The notes under the pieces are model-generated. The model was given only the letters and a program-made list of their open reading frames with translations. It had not been told where the DNA came from and did not search any database. The translations under genes were made by a program, and so were the position numbers. DNA of 64,000 bases from AA29 sp041481445 (lineage in GTDB: Bacteria > Acidobacteriota > Vicinamibacteria > Fen-336), in contig JBGPBV010000008.1 of the NCBI GenBank assembly GCA_041481445.1, positions 18,484-82,483 of the forward strand, written 5' to 3'. Below, piece after piece: positions 8,587 through 17,315 of the stretch (positions within the stretch are counted from its first letter, which is position 1; each line of letters starts with the position of its first letter).

Positions 8587-8943
8587 ATGTTTGGAACGCT
8601 AGGCGGACCCGAAGTCATATTGATCCTGGTCGTGGCCCTGATCGTGTTCGGCCCGCGCCGGCTGCCCGAGATCGGCAAGAGCATGGGCAAGATGCTGGCC
8701 GAGTTCCGGAAGGCGTCGAACGACTTCAAGCGCACCATCGAAGACGAGCTCGAAGCGGAGAAGGCCAGGGAAGTCAAGCCCATCGAGCCGGCGCCGCCGC
8801 CGGCCGACACGTCCCCCCCGGTGACCCCGGCCCCCGAGGCGTCATCCGAAGGCCCTCCCGCGGGCGTCACTCCCGCCGAGCCCCACATCGAGCCCCCCGC
8901 GGAGACCGTGGTCAGTCGCGGGCCTTCCGCGGACGAGAAGTAG
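8587..8943 (+). CDS. tatA: Sec-independent translocase subunit TatA/TatE
   Basis: A 118-residue pore subunit of the twin-arginine export system. A single N-terminal membrane helix (about 4-22, PEVILILVVALIVFGPRRLP) with the typical FGPRRLPE hinge leads into an amphipathic helix (IGKSMGKMLAEFRKA) and an acidic, Pro-rich tail. ATG 8587 gives the standard TatA start; an earlier in-frame start would add a non-family extension and lies across the probable -10. It is followed 12 bases later by tatC. No tatB is seen, so this is probably a minimal two-component TatAC system unless tatB lies elsewhere. Confidence 0.93.
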   Translation: MFGTLGGPEVILILVVALIVFGPRRLPEIGKSMGKMLAEFRKASNDFKRTIEDELEAEKAREVKPIEPAPPPADTSPPVTPAPEASSEGPPAGVTPAEPHIEPPAETVVSRGPSADEK

Positions 8944-8955
8944 CTCCCGGACCGG

Positions 8956-9717
8956 ATGGCCAAGCCCAGCCCGGACCGGATGACTTTCCTGGAGCACCTG
9001 GACGAGCTACGGGTGCGGCTGATGCATTCCCTCGCCGCCCTCGTGGTCGGCACCATCGTCTGCTGGAGCTTCCACGAGCGCATCTTCCACTTCCTGACCC
9101 AGCCCCTGCGCAACGCCTATCCGGAGGTCAAGTTCATCTTCACCGGCCCCACCGAGGCCTTCATGATGTACATGAAGATGTCGTTCTTCGTGGGCATCTT
9201 CGTGGTGGCGCCCTACATCCTGTACCAGGTCTGGGCCTTCATCGCCCCCGGCCTCTACGCGCACGAGAAGGCCTACGCGGTGCCGTTCATCATGATGGGC
9301 TCGTTCTTCTTCATCCTCGGCGGCGCCTTCGGCCACTTCTACCTCTTCCCCCCCACATTCAAGTTCCTCTTCGAGTTCGCGGGGAAGGACATGCAGTTCC
9401 TGCCCAAGGTGGACGAGTACTACTCGTTCTACTCGTGGTTCCTGCTCGGCCTGGGGCTCGTGTTCCAGATTCCGGTCGTGATCTTCGTGCTCGCGCGCAT
9501 CGGGCTCGTCACCCCGAAGCTGCTGCTGCGCTGGTGGAAGTTCGCGATCCTGGCCGCGTTCGTCCTCGCGGCCATCGTCACCCCCACCGCCGACCCCGTG
9601 AACCAGACGCTGCTCGCCCTCCCGATGATCGGGCTCTACCTGCTGGGCGTGCTCGTGGCGTGGATGTTCGGCCGCGCCCGGAAGCCGCCGGACCCGCCCA
9701 CACCGCCCTCCGCTTAG
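8956..9717 (+). CDS. tatC: Sec-independent translocase subunit TatC
   Basis: TatC is the six-helix inner-membrane receptor for twin-arginine signal peptides. This 253-residue protein carries the family start (MTFLEHLDELRVRL, with the conserved Glu), the conserved GPTEAFMMYMK loop, the FIAPGLYAHEK segment and the conserved late motif ATPTADP-like (VTPTADPVNQ). It lies 12 bases downstream of tatA and its stop overlaps the convergent DUF192 gene by 4 bases. Confidence 0.97.
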   Translation: MAKPSPDRMTFLEHLDELRVRLMHSLAALVVGTIVCWSFHERIFHFLTQPLRNAYPEVKFIFTGPTEAFMMYMKMSFFVGIFVVAPYILYQVWAFIAPGLYAHEKAYAVPFIMMGSFFFILGGAFGHFYLFPPTFKFLFEFAGKDMQFLPKVDEYYSFYSWFLLGLGLVFQIPVVIFVLARIGLVTPKLLLRWWKFAILAAFVLAAIVTPTADPVNQTLLALPMIGLYLLGVLVAWMFGRARKPPDPPTPPSA

Positions 9718-10163
9718 TTCGGGAGCGTGAAGGTGACGGTCGAGCCGACCAGGGCCTTTTCGTGGCGGGCCTGGCCCGCGCTGAGCTCGACCACGTAGGA
9801 CCCGCGGCGCAGCGGCGAGTACACCGGGCACGAGCCGTCCTTGGCCGTGCAGGGGGGGACCTTCTCCGCCAGGTGCACGACCTTGTGCGCCTCGTCCAGC
9901 CACAGGATGTCGATCGGGAACTTGCAGTTCTTCATCCAGATCCCGTGGAAGTCGGACCGCTCGAAGAGGAACAGCATCCCGCGGTCCAGGGGCAGCGAGG
10001 GCCGGAACATCAGCCCCATCGCGCGGTCCTCGTCCTTCACCATCACCTCGACCTGCAGGACCCTGCCCGAAGGCAGGGTGAGGGGGATGACCGCGGGGCC
10101 GTCCGCGGCGCGGGCCGACGCCGCGGCCAGGAGGACGAGGGCGAGGGGGCCGGCGAGTCGCAT
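9714..10163 (-). CDS. Exported DUF192 protein
   Basis: A 149-residue protein with a signal peptide (about 1-20, ending ASARA) and one DUF192 domain. Family hallmarks are the R-x-x-GLMFRPSLP motif, GMLFLFERSDFHGIWMKNC and the FPIDILWLD segment, then RRGSYVVELSAG near the end. DUF192 proteins are small, usually exported beta-barrel-like proteins with no established function. It faces tatC tail to tail with a 4-base overlap. It has its own probable promoter and no Shine-Dalgarno. Confidence 0.87.
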   Translation of the reverse strand: MRLAGPLALVLLAAASARAADGPAVIPLTLPSGRVLQVEVMVKDEDRAMGLMFRPSLPLDRGMLFLFERSDFHGIWMKNCKFPIDILWLDEAHKVVHLAEKVPPCTAKDGSCPVYSPLRRGSYVVELSAGQARHEKALVGSTVTFTLPN

Positions 10164-10170
10164 CGACGCG

Positions 10171-10176
10171 ATCGTA
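10171..10176 (-). promoter_or_regulatory. Putative -10 box of the DUF192 gene; leaderless start likely
   Basis: On the minus strand TACGAT is followed by 7 bases (CGCGTCG) and then the ATG at 10163. There is no Shine-Dalgarno, as for tatA. Confidence 0.42.
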
Positions 10177-10204
10177 TCACCGGCGGCGCGTCGCGTCGGG
10201 CGGC

Positions 10205-11464
10205 TCAGGCGGCCGCCCGGAGGGCGCGCCAGGTGAGAGCGCCCAGGGCCGCCACCACCGCCACCAGCCCCACCCACAGCAGGGCCGGGTTGCGCTCGGT
10301 CCAGGGCGGGGGCGCCGGAGGCGCCACGGGCAGGGCCTGGGCGGCCAGGAGCGGCGCCTCCTGCGCGCGGGCCGCGTAGAGCGCGGGATCCCCCGCCGTG
10401 CGCGCCAGGTCGTAGCTCGGCGCGTGCAGGCGCGGATCGCCGTAGCGGAGGCGGTACTGTGCGCCGGGAAGGGCGTCGAAGGCGAGGCGCTCGACGGGGA
10501 CGAGCACGGTCACGCCCGAGATCCCCAGCGGCCGGTCGTCCCGGTTGCGGATGCGCAGGCGCAGGACGCGCTCGCGGCCGGCCAGGTCGAGGCGCAGGCA
10601 CTCGCGCCGCTCGCCCGCTTCGTCGTAACGGTAGATCGCGCCCTCGCCCAGGGACCTCCAGGAGAGCGGCACCGCCGGCTGGCCCTCGACGCCGGGGAGT
10701 GGATCCATGCGGGCCTCCACCGCGACCCCTCGGAAGAAGGACGCATCGGACGCCTCCACGAGAAGGCCATGGAAGGGCTGGTGCCGCGCGCCCAGGTCCA
10801 GGGTGAGGATCGTCTCGTGCGCGGGGGCGTCCTCCGTGCGGGTGAGGCGCGGGAAGAGGGGCACCTCGCGCGCGCGCCGGCGCGGCGCCGGCCGCGTGAA
10901 GGCGTCGAGGATCTCGATCGTCTCGGGGTCGTCGGGGCCGTGGTAGACGGTGACCCGGAGCAAGGGGAAGTTGTTCTCGGGGAGGGGCACCGTCTCGTAG
11001 CGCGCGGCGAAGGGCGGCGGGACCGCGAACACGTACGCGGAGTCGGTGAGGGTGGACCAATCCGGCTCCGGGCGCGCCCGCCCCTCCACCTTCACGCGCC
11101 GGCGGAAGTTGTCCCCGCTGAGGCCCAGCACGAGCTGCGACTTCAGGACGGGCGCGCCGAAGTCGAGGGTGACCTCGGCCTGCTGTCCACGGCTGAACGT
11201 CCGGTTCCGGACCTGCGGCCTCTGCATCGGTGACGGCTCCTCCTCGTGCGCGCGCTCGAGGAGGTAGGGGACCTCCGTCCCCGGGGCGTCGAGGACGCGC
11301 AGGTCCCCGAGGTCCTCCCGGGCTCCCTCGTACACCTCCCGGTCGAGGGTCACGGCCAGGCGGCCGGGGGCGGGCACGGCGATCCCGCGGTCCACGATCC
11401 CCGCCGATGCCGAGACCGCCGCCGTCGCGAGGAGGACCGCCCCCGGGAGGCGCCCGATCGTCAT
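10205..11464 (-). CDS. DUF3999 family exported protein
   Basis: A 419-residue protein. It has a signal peptide (about 1-21), a large beta-rich extracytoplasmic region (VDRGIAVPAPGRLAVTLD onward, with repeated carbohydrate-binding-like strands such as VTLDFGAPVLKSQLVLGLSG) and one C-terminal membrane helix (LLWVGLVAVVAALGALTWR). This is the DUF3999 layout, a family usually encoded next to DUF2339 membrane proteins, as here: its ATG overlaps the DUF2339 stop by 4 bases (ATGA). The pair probably forms one envelope complex; the biochemical role is unknown. Confidence 0.83.
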   Translation of the reverse strand: MTIGRLPGAVLLATAAVSASAGIVDRGIAVPAPGRLAVTLDREVYEGAREDLGDLRVLDAPGTEVPYLLERAHEEEPSPMQRPQVRNRTFSRGQQAEVTLDFGAPVLKSQLVLGLSGDNFRRRVKVEGRARPEPDWSTLTDSAYVFAVPPPFAARYETVPLPENNFPLLRVTVYHGPDDPETIEILDAFTRPAPRRRAREVPLFPRLTRTEDAPAHETILTLDLGARHQPFHGLLVEASDASFFRGVAVEARMDPLPGVEGQPAVPLSWRSLGEGAIYRYDEAGERRECLRLDLAGRERVLRLRIRNRDDRPLGISGVTVLVPVERLAFDALPGAQYRLRYGDPRLHAPSYDLARTAGDPALYAARAQEAPLLAAQALPVAPPAPPPWTERNPALLWVGLVAVVAALGALTWRALRAAA

Positions 11465-14007
11465 GCCGCGACCCGCCGCGTCAGCCGCTCGCGGAAGCGG
11501 AGGTTGAGGTAGGCCCCGGCGGCGAGCAGGAGGGCGAGGGCGAGGAACGAGAGCATCCGGTACGGGAGCGAGAAGCTCTGCAGGTCCCAGAACACCACCT
11601 TGCCCGCGGTGAGCGCGAACAGGCCGTACGCCGTGTAGAAGAGCGGGTGGCTCCTCATGGCGAGGCCGCCCGCGAGCAGGCCGGTGGCGAACACCGTCCA
11701 GAGGACGGAGACGGCCAGACCGGCGGTGCGCATCGCGTCCTGGGCGGCGCCGGTGTCACCCGCGGCGGCGGCCCGGGCCGCCTGCTGGTGGAACGTCCCG
11801 CTGGTCTCGGCGGTGAGGAGGCCGAAGAGCAGGAGCAGGGCCACTCCGGCCAGGATCGGCCGCAGCGCGTGATCGGGCGCGCCGGCGTCGGCGGCGATCC
11901 GCCGGGAGATCAGGACGGCCACACCGAGCGACGCGATCACGAACATCCAGGTACCGAAGCCGGAGTTGAAGACGGGATCGAACGGCCGCGGATGGAGCGG
12001 CAAGTGCCGGGCGAAGAGGCGCAGGGTGGCCAGGGCGAGGACAAAGTAGCCGCCCAGGCGGGCCAGCACCGCCTCGAAGCGCAGGCCGAGCCACAGGAGC
12101 AGCACGCCCTCGACCGCCCACGCCAGCGTGATGCCGTGGAGCCCGAGCTGGACGGGGATGGCGACGGTCAGGAAGCTCGCGGCCAGGCCCAGGACCACGC
12201 GCGCCTGGCGCAGGTCGCGCGGCTCCGCCTGCAACGCGGCCAGGCCGATCAGGAGGTAGAGGACGGCCAGGCCGACGGAGGCCAGGCCGAGCGCCCGGGG
12301 GTCGGTCGCGTAGAGGACGCGATAGAGCACGGTCCAGGTGAAGAGCGCGGTGACGAGGTGGGCGACCACGTCGCCCACCCCCAGCGGGGCCCGCCGCACC
12401 AGGCCGCGGACGACGAGCGCGACGAGGTAGAGGCCCGCCACCGGCAGCGCGATGAGGTAGGCGTCGCCCGCCCGCTCCGGCCGGAAGAACGCGTCCATCC
12501 AGGCCAGGATCGCCAGCCCCGCCCCCGCCGCTCCCACCGCTTCCGCGCCCTCCCAGCGCCGGCGCACGAGGATGGCCACCGCCGCCTGCGCGAGCAGGAA
12601 CCCGAGCACGGCACGTGGGTTGTCGGTGGCGTGGCACAAGGCGATCGAGGCCACCGCGGCGCCGACGAGTACCCCGCCCTCCAGCGCGACCGGCGGCGTG
12701 AACGCGCCTCCGACCCACGGCACGGTCAGGACGAGGACGGCTCCGACCACCCAGAACGCGGCGATCCCGAAGGCCTCCGGGCGATAGAACTGCTCGCACC
12801 AGGCCAGGAACGGCAGGGCCATCGCGAACGCGGCGAGCAGCGCGAAAGCCCAGTGGCGGCGGGCCGCCTCGCGCACGGCCGCCGCCCCCAGCGCGAGGGC
12901 GAGCAGGCCGAGGATCTCCGGCCGATTCGCGCCCGCCGCGAGCAGGGTCAATCCGAGCCCGGACAGGGCGAAGACGGCTCCCAGCGCGGCCCCGCGCTCC
13001 TTGGAGGCCATGCCGAGGGCGAAGAGCGCGGTGAAGAGGACCATCCCGAAGGCGGCGGTCACGAAGCGCTCGGGGGTGAAGAACCGCGAGTACCAGCCGC
13101 CGTAGAGGAGGACCGTCCCGAGCATCGCCAGCGGCACCGTCTCCGGCCACGGCTTGCGATGGTCGAGGACGAGCGCGCCCGCGTCGAGGACGGCCAGGAA
13201 CAGGAACAGGGCGATGGCCTTGTCCTCGCCCGTCGAGACGAGGAGCGGCGTCATGTAGCCGCCGACCCAGGCCAGCGCGGCCAGGATCCGCGCGTCCAGC
13301 CGCGCCGCCAGCACGACCGCGCTCCCCGTGATGAGGACCATCAGCGTCCCCGAGGCCTCGCGAGGAATCAGGTGGTAGTAGGCGTGCGCGGCGAAGGCCG
13401 ACGTGTAGAGCCCGGCCAGGCCGGCCCCGGCGAGGGCCTGGCCCAGCGGCCGGTACTCGCGGCCCATCAGGCGCACGCCGAGCGCGAGGAGCCCGAGGCC
13501 GAAGACGGCCCCGCTGAGCACGCGTCCGGTGGGGCCGATCCAGTTGTTGTCCCAGGCCAGCTTCACGAAGAGGCCCAGGGTCACCACGAAGGCGAGGCCG
13601 GCTCCCGCGGCGAGGATCTTGGGCCCGAGGTTCGACGCGAAGTCTCCGGAGGGCGGACGCGGCACCTCACCCTGGGGCACGCGGGGTCGGGCCGGGACGG
13701 GCGGCGCCGGCGGCATCGGCGGCACGGGAGCAGGAGCGGCCGCGACCGCGGGAACCGGAGGAGGCATGGGCATGGGCATGGAAACGGCCGGCGGCATCGG
13801 AGCGGCGGCGGGCGGCGCGACGTCGGCGGCCGCCGGGGCCACCCGGCCGAGTCGCTCCACGCGCCCGCGGAGGGCGGCGACCTCGACGCGCACGTCCGCG
13901 AGGTCGCGGGTCAGCCGCTGGAGACGGATCAACGCGAACACGGCGATGAAGGGCGCGACGAGAATCACCGCCGCGATCGCCAGTGCGAGGCCGATCAGGG
14001 GTTCCAT
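11461..14007 (-). CDS. DUF2339 polytopic membrane protein
   Basis: An 848-residue integral membrane protein. A first helix (about 3-25) and a short coiled coil (about 28-58, TRDLADVRVEVAALRGRVER) are followed by a Pro/Ala/Met-rich linker (about 60-135) and then some twenty-plus hydrophobic helices to the end. This is the standard DUF2339 organisation. I start it at ATG 14007, which has GGAGG just upstream and begins directly with the first helix; a longer frame to 14082 adds a non-family stretch. Function unknown; likely partner of the DUF3999 protein. Confidence 0.86.
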   Translation of the reverse strand: MEPLIGLALAIAAVILVAPFIAVFALIRLQRLTRDLADVRVEVAALRGRVERLGRVAPAAADVAPPAAAPMPPAVSMPMPMPPPVPAVAAAPAPVPPMPPAPPVPARPRVPQGEVPRPPSGDFASNLGPKILAAGAGLAFVVTLGLFVKLAWDNNWIGPTGRVLSGAVFGLGLLALGVRLMGREYRPLGQALAGAGLAGLYTSAFAAHAYYHLIPREASGTLMVLITGSAVVLAARLDARILAALAWVGGYMTPLLVSTGEDKAIALFLFLAVLDAGALVLDHRKPWPETVPLAMLGTVLLYGGWYSRFFTPERFVTAAFGMVLFTALFALGMASKERGAALGAVFALSGLGLTLLAAGANRPEILGLLALALGAAAVREAARRHWAFALLAAFAMALPFLAWCEQFYRPEAFGIAAFWVVGAVLVLTVPWVGGAFTPPVALEGGVLVGAAVASIALCHATDNPRAVLGFLLAQAAVAILVRRRWEGAEAVGAAGAGLAILAWMDAFFRPERAGDAYLIALPVAGLYLVALVVRGLVRRAPLGVGDVVAHLVTALFTWTVLYRVLYATDPRALGLASVGLAVLYLLIGLAALQAEPRDLRQARVVLGLAASFLTVAIPVQLGLHGITLAWAVEGVLLLWLGLRFEAVLARLGGYFVLALATLRLFARHLPLHPRPFDPVFNSGFGTWMFVIASLGVAVLISRRIAADAGAPDHALRPILAGVALLLLFGLLTAETSGTFHQQAARAAAAGDTGAAQDAMRTAGLAVSVLWTVFATGLLAGGLAMRSHPLFYTAYGLFALTAGKVVFWDLQSFSLPYRMLSFLALALLLAAGAYLNLRFRERLTRRVAA

Positions 14008-14152
14008 GGGCCCTCCCGGCGGCGGAGCGACGGCCGCCGCGCTCTCACCACACCTTACGAGCCCGACCCCCCCGGGGATCATCGCCCTTGTGATGCTTCC
14101 CGAACCGTCCGATGGGCTCTTGCGCCGGAGTCCCGAGCGACCGGGCCGTATG

Positions 14153-17100
14153 TTACCGCGGGGTCGGCGACACCGCCGGTGCCGGCGGCTCCGCGGCCAG
14201 GTACGCCTGGAGGTCCGCCGCCGCCGCCCGCGCGCGCGGATCGCGGGTGTGCTCGTAGCACTCCGCCCGGTATCGCAGCATGTCGGGGCGCCAGGGGACG
14301 CTCGGCTCGATCGCGCCGAAGGCTTCCTGGCACCTGTCCCACAACCCGGCCGACCTGGCGATGAAGACCCGCGAGAGGAGCCGCTCCTGATCGAGCGCGC
14401 GCACCGCGAACGGAGGCCCGAGGAGGTCGTACACGCGCGAGGCGGTCTCGGGGTGCGCCCCCGCGATCTCCCGCGCGAGGGCGAGGCCGCGGCCCATGGG
14501 AGGCTGCGCCGGCCAGGGGTCGCCGCGGTAATGCGTGAACGCGGAGGTGAGCGCGTCGAGCGCGATGTCCGTTCGCCCTCGGCGGTAGGCGAGGCGGGCG
14601 GTGACGGCCTCCGCCTCCGCGGGCATCGCCGCCCCCACCGCCGCGATGTAGGGCGTGGCCTCGACGAGCCCGCGCTCGGCCAGGCCCTCCGCGAAGAGCC
14701 CCATCTCCAGGAGGCCGGAGGGGGGCCGGGGCTGGCTCCGGAACGCGTCGAGGGCGGCGGTGAGACGGCCGGCCGCGTAGTGCCCGTGGGCGGCCACGCG
14801 CTGGCGGTCCGCCTCGGAGGCTCCCGGAGGCACCGGGGCCCGGTCGCCGGCGATGGTGTAGATCTCGACCCGGCTCCGCGTGACGCGGTCCCAGTCGATC
14901 TCCCCGGTCACGTCCGGCCGGTCGGCCCCGAGCGCGGCCGCCGTCGCGCGCAGGCGCTCGAGGTCGAACGCGCCCCTCTGGGCGACCATCCGCGCGAACG
15001 AGAACTCGATGGGGTTGAGGTCGTCGGTGTTCACGTCCTCCCCCATGGCCAGGACGTGCCGGGCCAGCCGCGGTCCGGCCACGAACGCGGCCAGGAGCTC
15101 GTGGACGTCGGTGACGCGCCAGGCGTCGCGCAGCGCGCTCGCGAACGGCTCCCGGGCCAGACGCTCCTGGAGATCGCGCGCGTCGTGATGGAACGGGCGC
15201 CGCGAGGCCACGAAGACGAGGTCGACGTTGTGGACCTGCCAGACCTCGACCTCCGGCCACACCGAGGCCAGGGTGGCCAGGATGGTCGTGATCGTCCGCT
15301 CGTCGACCTCGTAGGCCTGCACCCATTGCAGGAAGACGCCGTCGGGGGAGAGGCGGGAATCGACCGCCCGGTAGAACTCGCGCGTGAAGAGGCTGGCGAT
15401 GCCCGCGCGGTACGGGTTCGACGGCTCCGAGAACACGAGGTCGTAGGATCCCCGGCCGGTCATGAGCGCTTCCCGCGCGTCGCCGGTGGTGACGTGGAGG
15501 CGCGGGTTGTCGAGGGCGCGCCGGTTGACGGGCGCGCACATCCGCGCCACCTGCAGGATGGCCGGCTCCAGCTCCACCACGTCGGTGCGCTCCATCCCGG
15601 GGACGTCCGCCAGCCAGCCCGCCGTGCTGCCCGTGCCCAGGCCGACGACCAGCGAGCGATGGACGCCCGGCCGCAGCAGGCAGCCGAGCAGCCCTCCGAG
15701 CACCTGGGTCGGAGCGTCGTCACGCGCGTTGCCGTCGATCTTCCCATTGACGACGAAGGCGAGGCCGCTGAGCGCCTGCACGGCCACGCTGCTCTCGACC
15801 CCTTCGCGCTCCCACAGCACGAACCGCTGGGAGTCGCGGCGCCAGGCCTCGGCGCCGTTGGGCCCGCTCAGCGGCCCGGGGCCGAAGGTCATGATGCGTC
15901 CCACCCCCACGCCGCTGTGGCGCCAGGCCGCCGTAGGACCAGGTGTCGCGACCAGGGCGATCGCGAGGGTGGCCGATCCGGCGAGCGCGATCGCGATCGC
16001 GGGCACCGGCCGCCCGGGCACGGCCAGGAGAGCGGCCAGGGCGAGGCCGGCCAGGACCAGGGCGGCCGCCCGCCAGCATCCCGGCGCGGTCAGGAGCGGG
16101 AGGAGCCCGAATCCACCGGCGAGCGCCCCCGCGATGCCGCCCACGGTGTTCCAGAAGTAGGTCAGGCCCACGTGCCGGGCGACGCTCTCGCGGCCACGGC
16201 CCAGGAGCGCGATGAGGAGGGGGAACTGGGCGCCCGCCACCGCGGCCGCGGGGAGCACGACGATCGCAGTGACCACGGACCAGCCCTGGACGTACGCCCA
16301 CAGGCCCGCCCCTGGGGTCGGACGGAGGCGCAGCGCGAGCAGGGCCAGCCGGTCCCCGAGCACGTACGGGATGGCGAGGCACGCCGCCTCGGCCAGGCAG
16401 GTGGCGGCGAAGGCGACCAGCCCCGGCGCGCGCCGGCCGACCACGAGCGGATACGCGATCCCGCCCAGCGCGATCCCGCCCAGGGCCACCGCCAGCACGA
16501 GGCCGAACGTGTAGACCGTGCCCCCCAGGATCGGACCCAGCATGCGATACCAGACGAGCTCCATCAGGAAGAACGCGAACCCCACGACGGCGGCGGCGGT
16601 GAGGACGAAACCCGGTGGAGCCGACGGGCCCGCCAGCATCGCGTCGGGCTCGGAGACGGCGACGGGCACCGGCACCACCGCGCGCGAGCGCGCCAGCATG
16701 GCCGCGATCACGGCCACGAGCAGGTTCGCCAGGCACGCCAGCCAGAGCGTCCGCCGGGTGCCGAAGGTCTCCAGCATGAAGAACGTCGTGGCCAGGCATC
16801 CCGCCACCGCCCCCAGCGTGTTGACGCCGTAGAGGAGGGCGGTGGCGCGGCGGCGGGTGTCCCCTTCCGGCTCGACCGCGCGCGCGGCCGCGCCCAGGGT
16901 GCCGCCCGCGAGCACGGTCGGCGGCAGCAGGACGAGTCCGGCCAGGACCAGGCGGGTGGCGGTGGCGAGCCCCGGACCCATGGTGCCCGCTCCGCCCAGG
17001 CCGATGTACACCTCGCGCACGAGGGCGAGGAGCCAGGGCGTGGCCGCAGCCGTGATCGCGACCAGCGCCTCCAGCCGCGCGTAGAACGCGAGCGGGTTCG

Positions 17101-17314
17101 CGTGCCGGTCCGCGCGCGGGCCGATCAGCCGGCCGCCCAGCCCGAGGCCCCCCATGAACACCGCGACCACGGCCGCGGAGGCGGCGGTGGAGGCGCCGAA
17201 GATGAGCCGGAACTCCCGCGTCCACGCCGTCTGGTAGGCGAGGGCGCAGGCCCCGGAGGCCAGGAGGAGCGGCGCGACACCCGCCACGGGAGCGGCGGCG
17301 CCGCGCGCGCTCAC
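14153..17314 (-). CDS. Membrane-fused spermidine synthase-like methyltransferase/aminopropyltransferase
   Basis: A 1053-residue protein of three parts. Residues about 1-490 form some 12-14 membrane helices of the MFS-like type found fused to spermidine synthases. Residues about 510-760 hold a SpeE-like Rossmann domain: VVGLGTGSTAGWLADVPG, acidic VVELEPAI, TGDAREAL, SEPSNPYRAG, FLQWVQAYEVD. The SEPSNPY loop replaces the gatekeeping Asp-containing loop of true spermidine synthases, so substrate and even reaction are uncertain. Residues about 760-1053 are helical, with TPR-like repeats. GTG 17314 begins two bases after the proS stop. It may modify a small amine or a lipid-linked substrate at the membrane; this is inference. 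Confidence 0.8.
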   Translation of the reverse strand: MSARGAAAPVAGVAPLLLASGACALAYQTAWTREFRLIFGASTAASAAVVAVFMGGLGLGGRLIGPRADRHANPLAFYARLEALVAITAAATPWLLALVREVYIGLGGAGTMGPGLATATRLVLAGLVLLPPTVLAGGTLGAAARAVEPEGDTRRRATALLYGVNTLGAVAGCLATTFFMLETFGTRRTLWLACLANLLVAVIAAMLARSRAVVPVPVAVSEPDAMLAGPSAPPGFVLTAAAVVGFAFFLMELVWYRMLGPILGGTVYTFGLVLAVALGGIALGGIAYPLVVGRRAPGLVAFAATCLAEAACLAIPYVLGDRLALLALRLRPTPGAGLWAYVQGWSVVTAIVVLPAAAVAGAQFPLLIALLGRGRESVARHVGLTYFWNTVGGIAGALAGGFGLLPLLTAPGCWRAAALVLAGLALAALLAVPGRPVPAIAIALAGSATLAIALVATPGPTAAWRHSGVGVGRIMTFGPGPLSGPNGAEAWRRDSQRFVLWEREGVESSVAVQALSGLAFVVNGKIDGNARDDAPTQVLGGLLGCLLRPGVHRSLVVGLGTGSTAGWLADVPGMERTDVVELEPAILQVARMCAPVNRRALDNPRLHVTTGDAREALMTGRGSYDLVFSEPSNPYRAGIASLFTREFYRAVDSRLSPDGVFLQWVQAYEVDERTITTILATLASVWPEVEVWQVHNVDLVFVASRRPFHHDARDLQERLAREPFASALRDAWRVTDVHELLAAFVAGPRLARHVLAMGEDVNTDDLNPIEFSFARMVAQRGAFDLERLRATAAALGADRPDVTGEIDWDRVTRSRVEIYTIAGDRAPVPPGASEADRQRVAAHGHYAAGRLTAALDAFRSQPRPPSGLLEMGLFAEGLAERGLVEATPYIAAVGAAMPAEAEAVTARLAYRRGRTDIALDALTSAFTHYRGDPWPAQPPMGRGLALAREIAGAHPETASRVYDLLGPPFAVRALDQERLLSRVFIARSAGLWDRCQEAFGAIEPSVPWRPDMLRYRAECYEHTRDPRARAAAADLQAYLAAEPPAPAVSPTPR

Positions 17315-17315
17315 A

